Positions 27,747 to 36,136 of a stretch of 64,000 nt of DNA are shown piece after piece; the stretch's first letter is position 1, and the number at the start of each line of letters is the position of its first letter. A program made the position numbers and the translations under genes. The DNA is from Magnetococcus sp. PR-3 (GTDB lineage Bacteria > Pseudomonadota > Magnetococcia > Magnetococcales > Magnetococcaceae), in assembly GCF_036689865.1 (NCBI RefSeq), contig NZ_JBAHUQ010000008.1, positions 1 through 64,000 on the forward strand, in the 5' to 3' direction. The notes under the pieces were generated by a model. That model searched no databases and was not told where the DNA came from. It was given only the letters and a program-made list of their open reading frames with translations.

Positions 27747-28118
27747 ACCAACCTGCCAGCGAGCAGCACGGCTCATACGGCTTCGATCCCATGGAGGGTC
27801 CCACACCAGCTCTAGGCGTACTTGACGAATAGAGGGTAACCGGGCAACCGATTGGGCCACCTGCTTGGGTAGTGAACCTGCAACAGGGCAGTTGGGACTG
27901 GTTAAGGTCATTTGAACATGTGCTGTACTGAACTCATCCACCGCAACATCGTAGATCAGCCCTAAATCATAGACGTTTACCTTTAGTTCAGGATCTTCCA
28001 CAGCACGCAGTGCCGCGACAATCTGCCTAAAAACAGGATCCATGACTTGATCATCTTCCAGTAGATCCGGTGACGGAGCCGGATTATCCGTATTTTTTTG
28101 CCAAGGCCAACGCATCAT
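27741..28118 (-). CDS. sufT: SufT-like MIP18/DUF59 Fe-S assembly factor
   Basis: A 125-residue MIP18-family (DUF59) protein. The core has [19 protein letters not shown] and [15 protein letters not shown] with the single conserved Cys, then WDPPWD near the C-terminus. This is the pattern of SufT/PaaD-like proteins that help mature Fe-S enzymes. It is the last gene of the suf operon, 11 nt after the SufU-like gene. The ATG at 28118 has GGAG upstream; a second ATG follows directly and a longer upstream frame is not supported. Its 3' end overlaps the convergent kinase gene. Confidence 0.86.
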   Translation of the reverse strand: MMRWPWQKNTDNPAPSPDLLEDDQVMDPVFRQIVAALRAVEDPELKVNVYDLGLIYDVAVDEFSTAHVQMTLTSPNCPVAGSLPKQVAQSVARLPSIRQVRLELVWDPPWDRSRMSRAARWQVGL

Positions 28119-28129
28119 AATCCACTCTC

Positions 28130-28588
28130 CTATTCCGTACAGATGGTCGCACGGTCTCCAACCAGTGCGGCATGAAGAATATGCCAACCCAAGGTTGCAC
28201 ATTTAATACGGGTGGGGTGCTCTCTAACCCCCAACATGACCCGTAATTTACCAACCTCATTGGGGATCTTTTCGGGTAAGGCATGATGCGTCAAAAGGTG
28301 ATGCATCATCTCAAACAACTGCTGGGCCTCCTCTGCTGTACACCCTTGAACACGCTCCAACATCAAAGAGCACATTGCCGTAGAGATGCTGCACCCAGCA
28401 CCTTCAAACCCAACATGAGCGATAACCCCCTCGTGCATCTCTAGATGGATATCAAACTCATCTCCACAAATGGGGTTAAAACCATGGGCATGGTGGGTAC
28501 ACGGTTCAGGGTGTTCAGGGTAAAAACGGGGATGACGGTTATGATCCAGAATGGTCTGTTCATAGACCTCTCGCAGCATTTGATCCAT
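28130..28588 (-). CDS. sufU: SufU/IscU-type Fe-S scaffold or sulfur-transfer protein
   Basis: A 152-residue NifU-like protein with the SufU spacing: Cys41 and Asp43 in NPICGDEFD, Cys66 in GAGCSIS, and Cys130 in IKCATLGW, with the extra segment between the second and third cysteine that marks SufU over IscU. SufU binds zinc and takes sulfur from the desulfurase SufS for the SufBCD scaffold. Here no sufS is in the operon. It follows sufD closely and has GGGAG before its ATG. Confidence 0.87.
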   Translation of the reverse strand: MDQMLREVYEQTILDHNRHPRFYPEHPEPCTHHAHGFNPICGDEFDIHLEMHEGVIAHVGFEGAGCSISTAMCSLMLERVQGCTAEEAQQLFEMMHHLLTHHALPEKIPNEVGKLRVMLGVREHPTRIKCATLGWHILHAALVGDRATICTE

Positions 28589-28591
28589 GGT

Positions 28592-29914
28592 TTATACTCC
28601 CTGATGAGTCGGCGCCGTTTGTTGCAGACATTGGGCATACCAGGGCTTTAAAATAGGAGACGTAATATCACCAACCACCTCTTCCAGAAAACCTTCAATC
28701 AGTAGATTTTGGGCTTCCATTCGGGCAATGCCACGACTTTGTAGATAAAAAAGAGCCTCTTCATCCAATTGGCCAACCGTTGCACCATGACTGCATTGCA
28801 CATCATCAGCTAAAATTTCCATCTGAGGTTGGCTTTCAACCACCGCATATTCGCTCAGAAGAAGCGTATCATTGCGTTGTGTCGCATGCGTGTGGGCTGC
28901 GTGTGGGTGAACCTTAACCATGGCATCAAAAACACCATGAGCATGGTCACACAGCATCCCTTTATGGAGTTGGCTGGACTGCCCATGGGCAAAGGCGTGG
29001 TTAACCTTGGTGCCCATATCCACATGGCGATGACCATCACCGGTATAGAGCCCCCTTAGCGTACACTGTGTTCCTTCCTCTTTAAGATTAACATGCATTC
29101 GGTATCGAGAAAGGGCCCCACCAACTGCAAAAGCATGGCTGTTAAAATGGCTGTCTGAACATTGCTGAACATGACATTGAGCCAAATGAAAACCTTCATG
29201 ACTGATCTGTTGTACCCAGCCATGGTCCATGATCACCCCTGGGTGGAGATGGATATCTGTCTGGCAAAGTGTCAGATCATGCTGAGTGTTGGATAAACTG
29301 ACGTGGTGCTCCACAATCTGGGCACCACTTCTGCGTTCTGCAACGATTAGATTATGTAGCGGGTGTAGAACAGGTGTATGAGAAGGGGTGTTAAGATAGA
29401 GCAGGTGGAGGGGCTGCTCCATAACAAACCCTTCCTCCAAATGGATAAAAGCTCCATCCATTAAATAGGCTAACTCAAGCAGTTGAAAGGGGTCCATCTC
29501 CTTCTCAGGATCAATTCTGAGATAGGGTTCCACCTTCTCTGGCTGCGATGCCAACATAGCCCCCAAACTGCCAACATATACCCCATGCGGAACCAAGGGG
29601 AGCCGAGAGAGCTGAACCGTAAAACGGCCATTCACAAAAGTGAGCAGGTTGCCTTCCTGCCAACTGCCCAGAAAGGGGTGAAGATCATCCAGATCCATGG
29701 CCAAACAACTGGGGGGGCGCGCTTCAAAATGTACCTTTTTTAAGGGATGCATGGGTGTATGTTTCCATGCCTCATCTTTACGGGTAGGCAGCGGCATTTG
29801 CGAAAAACGCTCCAACGCCCACGCACGCTGCTGCTGTAACCAAGGCGCCTCCCCGGGTAGAAGTGACCTTAACTGTTGCTGTTGTGCCACCTGTTGTGCC
29901 ATCCAGCTATTCAT
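28592..29914 (-). CDS. sufD: Fe-S cluster assembly protein SufD
   Basis: A 440-residue SufD: an N-terminal helical domain with LPTRKDEAWKHTP (the typical '(T/P)R.eE.WkyT' block), followed by a right-handed beta-helix and a C-terminal helical segment with SHGATVGQLDEEALFYLQSRG. It forms the SufBC2D scaffold where Fe-S clusters are built. Its ATG overlaps the sufC stop by 4 nt, so translation is coupled. Confidence 0.94.
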   Translation of the reverse strand: MNSWMAQQVAQQQQLRSLLPGEAPWLQQQRAWALERFSQMPLPTRKDEAWKHTPMHPLKKVHFEARPPSCLAMDLDDLHPFLGSWQEGNLLTFVNGRFTVQLSRLPLVPHGVYVGSLGAMLASQPEKVEPYLRIDPEKEMDPFQLLELAYLMDGAFIHLEEGFVMEQPLHLLYLNTPSHTPVLHPLHNLIVAERRSGAQIVEHHVSLSNTQHDLTLCQTDIHLHPGVIMDHGWVQQISHEGFHLAQCHVQQCSDSHFNSHAFAVGGALSRYRMHVNLKEEGTQCTLRGLYTGDGHRHVDMGTKVNHAFAHGQSSQLHKGMLCDHAHGVFDAMVKVHPHAAHTHATQRNDTLLLSEYAVVESQPQMEILADDVQCSHGATVGQLDEEALFYLQSRGIARMEAQNLLIEGFLEEVVGDITSPILKPWYAQCLQQTAPTHQGV

Positions 29915-30696
29915 GATGGATGCCTCCCCACCTCTGTTAAGGCAGAGTCAGGCGTGTCGCCTTGCATCCCGGTATAACCATGCTGTTCTAGCTCCATGGG
30001 CAGAGATGCATCACCAGAGCGAATGATACGTCCGCCACTCAATACATGCACGCGATCCGGCTGTATATAATCCAACAACCTTTGATAGTGCGTAATTAAG
30101 AGCATACTGCGGTGCGCATCCCTTAAGGACTCCAACCCCAGAGCGATATCCTTGAGTGCATCAATATCCAGCCCAGAGTCGGTCTCATCCAAGATGGCTA
30201 CCGAAGGCTCCAGAAGCGCCATATAAAAGATCTCATTGCGTTTTTTCTCTCCTCCCGAGAACCCACTGTTCACCCCCCGGCCCAACATCTGTTCATCCAT
30301 GCTAACGCGACTCAATGCCTGTTCGACCCGCTCTTGAAAATCATAAGCATCCAACTCAGGCTCACCACGAAAACGTCGGCGTGCATTTAAAGCAGCTTTA
30401 AGCAATTGAAGGTTATTAACCCCAGGGATCTCCACTGGATACTGAAAAGCTAAAAAAAGCCCCCGCAGCGCCCGCTCTTCAGGTTCTAACTGTTCAATGG
30501 CTTCTCCATTCATACGAATGGTGCCGCGTTGCTGTTCATAGCCAGGATGTCCAGACAACACATGAGCCAATGTGCTTTTGCCAGAACCATTAGGCCCCAT
30601 GATCACATGTACCTGACCATCTGGAATCATGAGATCCACCCCATGAAGAATTTTTTTACCTGCAACAGAAGCGTGTAGATTACAGATCTCTAACAT
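29911..30696 (-). CDS. sufC: Fe-S assembly ATPase SufC
   Basis: A 261-residue ABC-type ATPase of the SufBCD complex. Walker A is GPNGSGKST (34-42), the signature is SGGEKKRNE, and Walker B is VAILDETDSGLDIDAL, the SufC form. It drives structural change of the scaffold during cluster assembly. AAGGAG precedes the ATG. It lies between sufB and sufD in the usual B-C-D order. Confidence 0.96.
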   Translation of the reverse strand: MLEICNLHASVAGKKILHGVDLMIPDGQVHVIMGPNGSGKSTLAHVLSGHPGYEQQRGTIRMNGEAIEQLEPEERALRGLFLAFQYPVEIPGVNNLQLLKAALNARRRFRGEPELDAYDFQERVEQALSRVSMDEQMLGRGVNSGFSGGEKKRNEIFYMALLEPSVAILDETDSGLDIDALKDIALGLESLRDAHRSMLLITHYQRLLDYIQPDRVHVLSGGRIIRSGDASLPMELEQHGYTGMQGDTPDSALTEVGRHPS

Positions 30697-30708
30697 GATA
30701 CCTGCTCC

Positions 30709-32154
30709 TTAACCAACCGTACCTTCCAGGGTCAACTCCAAGAGCTTGTGGGCTTCAACCGCAAACTCCATAGGTAGTTCATGGAAGACCTCTTTACAAA
30801 AACCTCCAACGATCAGGTTGATGGACTCCTCTTCACTTAATCCACGCTGACGGCAGTAAAAAAGCTGATCGTCACCGATACGTGATGCCGTAGCCTCATG
30901 CTCTACAACCGCAGTAGGGTTTTTGACTTCAATAACCGGATAGGTGTGCGCACGACACAGGTCTCCCATCAATAAAGAGTCACATTGAGTGTGGTTGCGT
31001 GCACCATGAGCACCAGAGCCCATACGTACCAAACCTCGATAGGCATTGTGACCATGCCCAGCAGAGATTCCTTTAGATAGGATTGTGCTGCGGCTATTGC
31101 GTCCCAGATGAATCATTTTCGTTCCGGTATCCGCTTGTTGATGGTTCGCTGTTACGGCAACGGAGTGAAAACTACCCACCGTATTATCCCCACGAAGGAT
31201 CACACTGGGGTACTTCCAGGTAATGGCAGACCCGGTTTCAACCTGAGTCCAATCAATCCGGGAACCATGGCCACGACAATCCCCCCGCTTTGTCACAAAG
31301 TTGTAAATACCGCCGCGCCCTTGCGCATCACCGGGATACCAGTTCTGTATGGTGGAATACTTGATGTGAGCCCCCTCCATAGCAACCAGTTCGACCACCG
31401 CAGCATGAAGTTGGTGTTCGGCACGTTGTGGCGCTGAACAGCCCTCTAAATAGCTCACATAGCCGTCGCGATCACAAATAAGCAAGGTGCGCTCAAACTG
31501 ACCTGTTTTAGCCTGATTAATACGAAAATAGGTGGAAAGCTCCATGGGACAACGGACCCCAGGAGGTATGTAACAAAAAGAGCCATCACTGAATACAGCT
31601 GCATTGAGCGCGGCAAAAAAATTGTCCGTTGGGGGGACAACACTCCCCAGATAGCGCTCAACCAGTTCAGGGTAGTTTTGAACGGCCTCTGAGAAGGAAC
31701 AAAAAAGAATACCATCTTTTGCTAGGCGCTCTTTAAAGGATGTCGCCACCGAAACGCTATCAAAAACCGCATCCACAGCCACCCCTGCCAGAGCGGCACG
31801 TTCATCCAGAGGGATACCTAGCTTTTCATAGGTTTTAAGAAGTTCTGGATCGACATCCTCTAAACTTTTGGGGGCATTTTCACTATTTTTTGGCGCAGCA
31901 TAGTAAGAGATGCTCTGATAGTCGATAGCAGGATAGCGTACCGATGACCAACTCGGCTCCGTCATCTCCTGCCACTTTTCAAAAGCTTGTAAACGCCACT
32001 GTGTTAACCATGCAGGTTCTTGTTTGAGTTCGGATATTTTTTCAACAACCTTTCGGTTTAAACCAGGAGGAAACACATGAGCATCGACATCTGATACAAA
32101 GCCATGAGGATAGCTTTGATCCATAAATTCAAGACCTTTAACTGCTTGATTCAT
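30709..32154 (-). CDS. sufB: Fe-S cluster assembly protein SufB
   Basis: A 481-residue SufB, the scaffold subunit on which the nascent cluster sits. Conserved blocks include [16 protein letters not shown]-type residues (seen as [18 protein letters not shown]) and the C-terminal [19 protein letters not shown]. The ATG at 32154 is chosen because AAGGTG lies 6 nt upstream; an in-frame GTG three codons earlier is within that site. It is the first structural gene after the Rrf2 regulator. Confidence 0.95.
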   Translation of the reverse strand: MNQAVKGLEFMDQSYPHGFVSDVDAHVFPPGLNRKVVEKISELKQEPAWLTQWRLQAFEKWQEMTEPSWSSVRYPAIDYQSISYYAAPKNSENAPKSLEDVDPELLKTYEKLGIPLDERAALAGVAVDAVFDSVSVATSFKERLAKDGILFCSFSEAVQNYPELVERYLGSVVPPTDNFFAALNAAVFSDGSFCYIPPGVRCPMELSTYFRINQAKTGQFERTLLICDRDGYVSYLEGCSAPQRAEHQLHAAVVELVAMEGAHIKYSTIQNWYPGDAQGRGGIYNFVTKRGDCRGHGSRIDWTQVETGSAITWKYPSVILRGDNTVGSFHSVAVTANHQQADTGTKMIHLGRNSRSTILSKGISAGHGHNAYRGLVRMGSGAHGARNHTQCDSLLMGDLCRAHTYPVIEVKNPTAVVEHEATASRIGDDQLFYCRQRGLSEEESINLIVGGFCKEVFHELPMEFAVEAHKLLELTLEGTVG

Positions 32155-32198
32155 GATGGTCACCTTTATCCGTCATGCCAAACCTTCTTAGTCAGGCA

Positions 32199-32666
32199 TT
32201 ATGATAACCTCGCCCCAAGTCCGTTAAACGGTACCTCTTTTAGACCTGTGGTACTTGATCCGTGCCCCGGGTCATCCAAAAGATCCGCAAGGGTGATCCC
32301 CTCTAACGCGCCCATCACTGCATGGTGTATGCGTTGCCATTTAACAGGCATTGGACAGTGATCCAAATGCTCACACGGCTCATCACTACAACAAGAGGTT
32401 AGATGTAAGGGTCCATCAAAGACCGCAATGATGGCGAGTAGAGATATTTCCTGCACAGGTAACCGTAAACGATAACCACCATTTGCTCCTCTTTGCGAAA
32501 TGAGAAGTTGGGCGATGGTTAGTTTTTTAAGAATTTTCCGGACTGTTTGGTCCGGTAGGTAGGAGCAGGCGACCAACTCTGTGGCACTCATGGTGCGATG
32601 CGGATGCTCTGCAAGCACACGCATCACAACAATGGCATAATCGGCAAGTTTACTGATACGGAACAT
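32199..32666 (-). CDS. sufR: Rrf2-family suf operon regulator
   Basis: A 155-residue Rrf2 protein of the 'SUF system Fe-S cluster assembly regulator' type. Its winged helix runs from MFRISKLADYAIVVM, with the recognition helix around DQTVRKILKKL. Cysteines at 92, 93, 98 and 104 (CCSDEPCEHLDHC) would hold an Fe-S cluster, so DNA binding can follow cluster supply. The gene opens the suf operon and probably controls it. The symbol sufR is used for this family as well as for an unrelated cyanobacterial repressor. The C-terminal 20 residues extend past the usual length. Confidence 0.88.
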   Translation of the reverse strand: MFRISKLADYAIVVMRVLAEHPHRTMSATELVACSYLPDQTVRKILKKLTIAQLLISQRGANGGYRLRLPVQEISLLAIIAVFDGPLHLTSCCSDEPCEHLDHCPMPVKWQRIHHAVMGALEGITLADLLDDPGHGSSTTGLKEVPFNGLGARLS

Positions 32667-32715
32667 GGCCCCCTCCTTTACTAACTAGGACCATAACAGT
32701 ACTATATTGGTTCAC
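32667..32715 (-). promoter_or_regulatory. Candidate suf operon promoter
   Basis: The minus-strand sequence before the regulator gene contains a -10-like TATAGT, then a partly symmetric ACTGTTATGGTCCTAGT stretch where an Rrf2 protein could bind, and AAAGGAGG just before the ATG. A matching -35 is not clear, which would suit an activator- or repressor-controlled promoter. The placement is inferred. Confidence 0.35.
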
Positions 32716-32716
32716 A

Positions 32717-32744
32717 TAAAAAGCATCGCCTTATCGGGATGCTT
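32717..32744 (-). terminator. Terminator of the kinase-FGE gene
   Basis: On the minus strand AAGCATC and GATGCTT pair around a 10-nt loop and are followed by TTTTT. The hairpin lies between the end of the Ser/Thr kinase gene and the suf promoter, so it separates the two transcripts. Confidence 0.75.
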
Positions 32745-32765
32745 AATCACAACAGGGTAAGATAC

Positions 32766-34865
32766 CTACTGCCGATCCTCTACCCGTAACACCAAACGAA
32801 AACCAAGCGTACTGCTTTTAGAGGTAGGAGATACACGATTTCGATAGGCTACCCGGCAGGCTTTAACGGTACTGCGCCAACTGCCGCCACGGCAAACACG
32901 TACTTCACCAAAAGGCGCACCTGTTGGGTTACAGACACCATGGGCACATTTTTTATAGGTATCATCCCCATACCAATCCTCGACCCACTCCCACACATTA
33001 CCCAACATGTCATACAAGCCCCACGGGTTTGCCTGTAGCTTGCCAACAGGGTGGGGAACATCCCCTGCATTTTGGTTATACCAGGCATATCCATGCAGCT
33101 CGGACATGTCATCTCCAAAGTGGAATTGGCAATCACTCCCAGCCCGTGCGGCGTATTCCCATTGAGCTTCCGTGGGTAAACCCATGTGTAAATTGGATCC
33201 ACTCAAATGGGTAAAGTTACGTAAAAAGCTTTGGGCATCCTCCCAACCAATACCTGAAGCAGGCAGAGCGGCTTCCACCTTTTTACGTTTTTTCCCTTCA
33301 TCCAGTTTATGAACACGGTTCCAAGCATCCCAAGTCACTGGATGTTGTGCCATCCAAAATCCATCCAACTCCACCGTGTGTACAGGGGATTCATCCGCAC
33401 GCCACCCTAAGACACCCTTGTTGCTACCCATTTGAAACTGACCTTGGGGTATCCATATAAAGGATAAACCGGTGATGGGCTCTTCCCAACACTGACCCGC
33501 TTCTGGATGCGTCGGCAGTGGCTCTTGGGGTTCAGGGGGAACATAAACTTCCCCTTGGTCCGCCTTCGTTGAGGCTGCATGTGCTTTGGGAATGGTCGTC
33601 TTGGGGCCTGCACTGTTGTTGGATTGGGTACCAAAATCATTGATGGAAGCCACAAAACTGCGCCAAGCATTCTTCTTTTTCTTGGTCTTCTTTTTCGGGC
33701 TACTACCTGGCTCAGCCGGGGCCTGTGCCGCTGGTTTGGCAACCTGTTGCGCAGAGTCCTCTTTAGGGGGCGCCGTTTTAGCAACAACTTCTGCTTTCGA
33801 CGTTGGCGTCGGCGCTACAACTGGTGCTTCACTCTTCGGTATCGGTTTGGCTGTCGGTGTCGGTTTGATGGTTGGTGCTGTTTTCGTACTTTTTTCAGCA
33901 GGTTTCACAACTGCTGCAGGTTTTGGTGCCTCTGAACTACCCTTTGTAGAAACAGTATTGTTTGCCGTATCTTCACCAAACAGTTGGGCTTTCCAGTCAC
34001 TTACACATTGGGGGCGATCGGTTTCCAGTACCTGCAGCGCCAGATCAATATTTTTAAGAAAGTTGGCACTATAGCGCTCTTTTGCGACATCCACCGCGCG
34101 GATCATAGGATCAGGCTGGTTACGCAGCTTAGCATTAATGCGTAGGGCAGCATCCATGGGTTTTTTACCCGTCACAGCATGGTAAAGTACCGCTCCCATG
34201 GCGTAGATATCCGTCCAGGGGCCTTGGCGCGCTCCACTGCTGTCATACTGTTCAAACGGTGAATACCCCAAAGTCAACAGACTGGTCATATGCTGATCGG
34301 TCTGCCCCAGAGATTGACGGGCCGAACCAAAATCGAGAATAACCGGTTTACCATCTTTACGAATTAAAATATTGGCTGGTTTCAGATCGCGATGGATAAA
34401 ACCTGTTTCATGGAGGGTCTCTAGCGCAGAGAGCAGCGGGGTAAGCAGCTGTCTAAGCTGCCCTTCAGTCAGAGTTTTGCGTTGTTTAAGGATGGCATCT
34501 AGACCCTTACCTTCCGCAAACTCCATCACCATATAGGCCGTATTATGGTCCTCAAAAAAACTAAGAACCCGCACAATATGGGGATGTCGGAAACGCGCCA
34601 GGGTGCGGGCTTCACCTAAAAAGCGGTCAAGCCCCCAACGAAAAGTTTCTTCTGCTTCGGGAGAGTTAGGTAGAACGGTCTCGCTCTGATCACGGCTGGC
34701 AAAAGCTGAGGGCAGATATTCCTTAATGGCAACCAACTGATCCAGGTTGGTGTCTTTGGCCAAATAGGTAATGCCAAAGCCCCCTTTACCCAGGACCTTA
34801 ATGATCTCATACCAGAGGATCTGTGCCCCCTCTGGGAGTGAATCGTTAAACTTGGAAGCTGCCAT
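32766..34865 (-). CDS. Ser/Thr protein kinase fused to an FGE-sulfatase-like domain
   Basis: A 699-residue protein. The kinase domain has P-loop GKGGFG (26-31), Lys48 in VAIK, HRDLKPAN (158-165), DFG (178-180) and SPFEQY, so all catalytic parts are present. The linker at about 300-450 is low-complexity Pro/Ala/Lys/Thr. The C-terminal domain (about 460-690) is a formylglycine-generating-enzyme/SUMF1-type C-lectin fold: FIWIPQGQFQMGS, GLPTEAQWEYAARAG, YDMLGNVWEWVEDW, RGGSW and GFRLV at the end. Such domains more often bind or modify than oxidise cysteine. No sulfatase is nearby. The upstream gene encodes a single-span membrane protein on the same strand. No clear ribosome-binding site is seen before the ATG. 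Confidence 0.9.
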   Translation of the reverse strand: MAASKFNDSLPEGAQILWYEIIKVLGKGGFGITYLAKDTNLDQLVAIKEYLPSAFASRDQSETVLPNSPEAEETFRWGLDRFLGEARTLARFRHPHIVRVLSFFEDHNTAYMVMEFAEGKGLDAILKQRKTLTEGQLRQLLTPLLSALETLHETGFIHRDLKPANILIRKDGKPVILDFGSARQSLGQTDQHMTSLLTLGYSPFEQYDSSGARQGPWTDIYAMGAVLYHAVTGKKPMDAALRINAKLRNQPDPMIRAVDVAKERYSANFLKNIDLALQVLETDRPQCVSDWKAQLFGEDTANNTVSTKGSSEAPKPAAVVKPAEKSTKTAPTIKPTPTAKPIPKSEAPVVAPTPTSKAEVVAKTAPPKEDSAQQVAKPAAQAPAEPGSSPKKKTKKKKNAWRSFVASINDFGTQSNNSAGPKTTIPKAHAASTKADQGEVYVPPEPQEPLPTHPEAGQCWEEPITGLSFIWIPQGQFQMGSNKGVLGWRADESPVHTVELDGFWMAQHPVTWDAWNRVHKLDEGKKRKKVEAALPASGIGWEDAQSFLRNFTHLSGSNLHMGLPTEAQWEYAARAGSDCQFHFGDDMSELHGYAWYNQNAGDVPHPVGKLQANPWGLYDMLGNVWEWVEDWYGDDTYKKCAHGVCNPTGAPFGEVRVCRGGSWRSTVKACRVAYRNRVSPTSKSSTLGFRLVLRVEDRQ

Positions 34866-34935
34866 TACGTACCCGCTTTGACCTATCCCTCGTATCGCTT
34901 ACCGCTCGGGGACAGCACGCCTTTGCGTATGCCAC

Positions 34936-35529
34936 TCAGCAGGATCGATCCCGTACTGTCCAGGCGGCTTTCAGTTGTGCGGCCTGATCTGTCAGTTCAT
35001 CTTCTGACAAGTCAGACTCTTCCCAATCCTGAGCATCCATTTTTTCTTGTGACATCTGCTGATCCTGCCAAGCTTCAGCCTCCATGATCTGTAGTAGATG
35101 ATCATTCTCACCACCACCACACAGAGCCATATCTTCAAGCAGATCATCACCACAGCACGATGCTTTATGATCAGAGCCATCAAAGAGTGATACAAGACTA
35201 CCCAGTGTTTGACGCACCAAATAGTAAATACCACCGATAACCATGACCGCAGCTTGCAGAAATAAAACCAGCCACCCATCTTGGTGGGCCTGCTCTGCAC
35301 GTGTGGTGATGCAGCAGCGGCGCACATGCCCGGAGCCCACACCAGATAAACTACGTTTCATATCCTGATTCAACGAATCACAACTACGCTCAAAACGTTG
35401 AATTTTACTACCGCTGCGGGGGGAAATTTTTTGACTTCCCAACACCCGTTTACGCGCAAGCTCAGGATACATATGTCCTGATCCACGCACCCCATTAGGG
35501 TGCTTGAAATAAGCTCGGTTCCTCGTCAT
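34936..35529 (-). CDS. Hypothetical single-span membrane protein
   Basis: A 197-residue protein with no domain I know. The N-terminus is basic, one membrane helix lies at about 88-108 (WLVLFLQAAVMVIGGIYYLV), and the C-terminal 70 residues are acidic with a CCGDD motif. The start is uncertain: ATGs at 35472 (with CAGGAC) and 35361 (with CAGGAT) have better ribosome-binding sites than the one at 35529. It precedes the kinase-FGE gene by 70 nt on the same strand and could be a membrane partner of it. Confidence 0.55.
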   Translation of the reverse strand: MTRNRAYFKHPNGVRGSGHMYPELARKRVLGSQKISPRSGSKIQRFERSCDSLNQDMKRSLSGVGSGHVRRCCITTRAEQAHQDGWLVLFLQAAVMVIGGIYYLVRQTLGSLVSLFDGSDHKASCCGDDLLEDMALCGGGENDHLLQIMEAEAWQDQQMSQEKMDAQDWEESDLSEDELTDQAAQLKAAWTVRDRSC

Positions 35530-35843
35530 GGTCTGCCACCCATTCCTTGGATTATAATGCCCTATCCTATCTCACATCACATCTTTAGTGAGATTGAACA
35601 CGTTGCTCCCCAGCATTGTGTTCATGGTCTAAGCGACCAATGGTTCACCTATATTTTATTGTGGTGTCTCAGCCACACCCCCTTTTCACTTAATCATGAA
35701 AAGGATCCATTGGCTGGCCCATATGGTGAACTTCTTTTCTCTACCCTCTAGGTCTACAACAGCCAGAGGTTGGAGGCAAGGCGATATCCCTAAATCCTCT
35801 ATTTTTTTCGCAGGATTATGCCATATCGCGCTTGAAGCTGTGG
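35530..35843. other. 314-nt region, nothing firm
   Basis: A plus-strand frame at 35560-35751 (63 codons) starts MPYPISHHIFSEIEH. It has no clear ribosome-binding site and no recognisable family. Otherwise I see no RNA, terminator or repeat. The region probably carries the promoter for the minus-strand membrane protein and kinase genes. Confidence 0.3.
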
Positions 35844-36059
35844 TTAAACATAAATATCAACCCGGGGGGCTTTATTGGCCTGTCGGGCATCATTTTGTCT
35901 GGCGGTTTGTTCAGCTCGGTCAATGCCATCATGTGACTGAGTAACAGATTCCGTCTTTTTTAGAGCAGAACCAACCTCTGGACTTTGGGTGCGATTAGAC
36001 GGCTCCACACTATTGGCTGGGTGCCGTACGGATTGCGCCACTGAGTTAACTGCATCCAT
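35844..36059 (-). CDS. Small disordered hypothetical protein
   Basis: A 71-residue hydrophilic protein starting MDAVNSVAQSVRHP and ending APRVDIYV. It is rich in Ser, Asn, Gln and charged residues with no hydrophobic segment, so it is probably disordered except for the conserved-looking tail. The ATG at 36059 has GGAG upstream; an in-frame ATG at 36101 does not. No family recognised. It overlaps only non-coding sequence on the other strand. Confidence 0.5.
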   Translation of the reverse strand: MDAVNSVAQSVRHPANSVEPSNRTQSPEVGSALKKTESVTQSHDGIDRAEQTARQNDARQANKAPRVDIYV

Positions 36060-36136
36060 TGGAGATCTCCAATACCCACCATTTATACTTAAATCTATCA
36101 TTAGTTTAAGGGGAAAGATGGATCAGGTCTATTGCT

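Noticed and set aside
32766-33000. Possible diversity-generating retroelement target in the FGE-like C-terminus
   Set aside because: The C-lectin fold ending in GFRLV is used by such systems, but no reverse transcriptase, template repeat or Avd gene is in the window and the codons are not Asn/AAC-rich.
35560-35751. Plus-strand 63-codon frame
   Set aside because: No clear ribosome-binding site and no family; kept only as a note in the intergenic entry.
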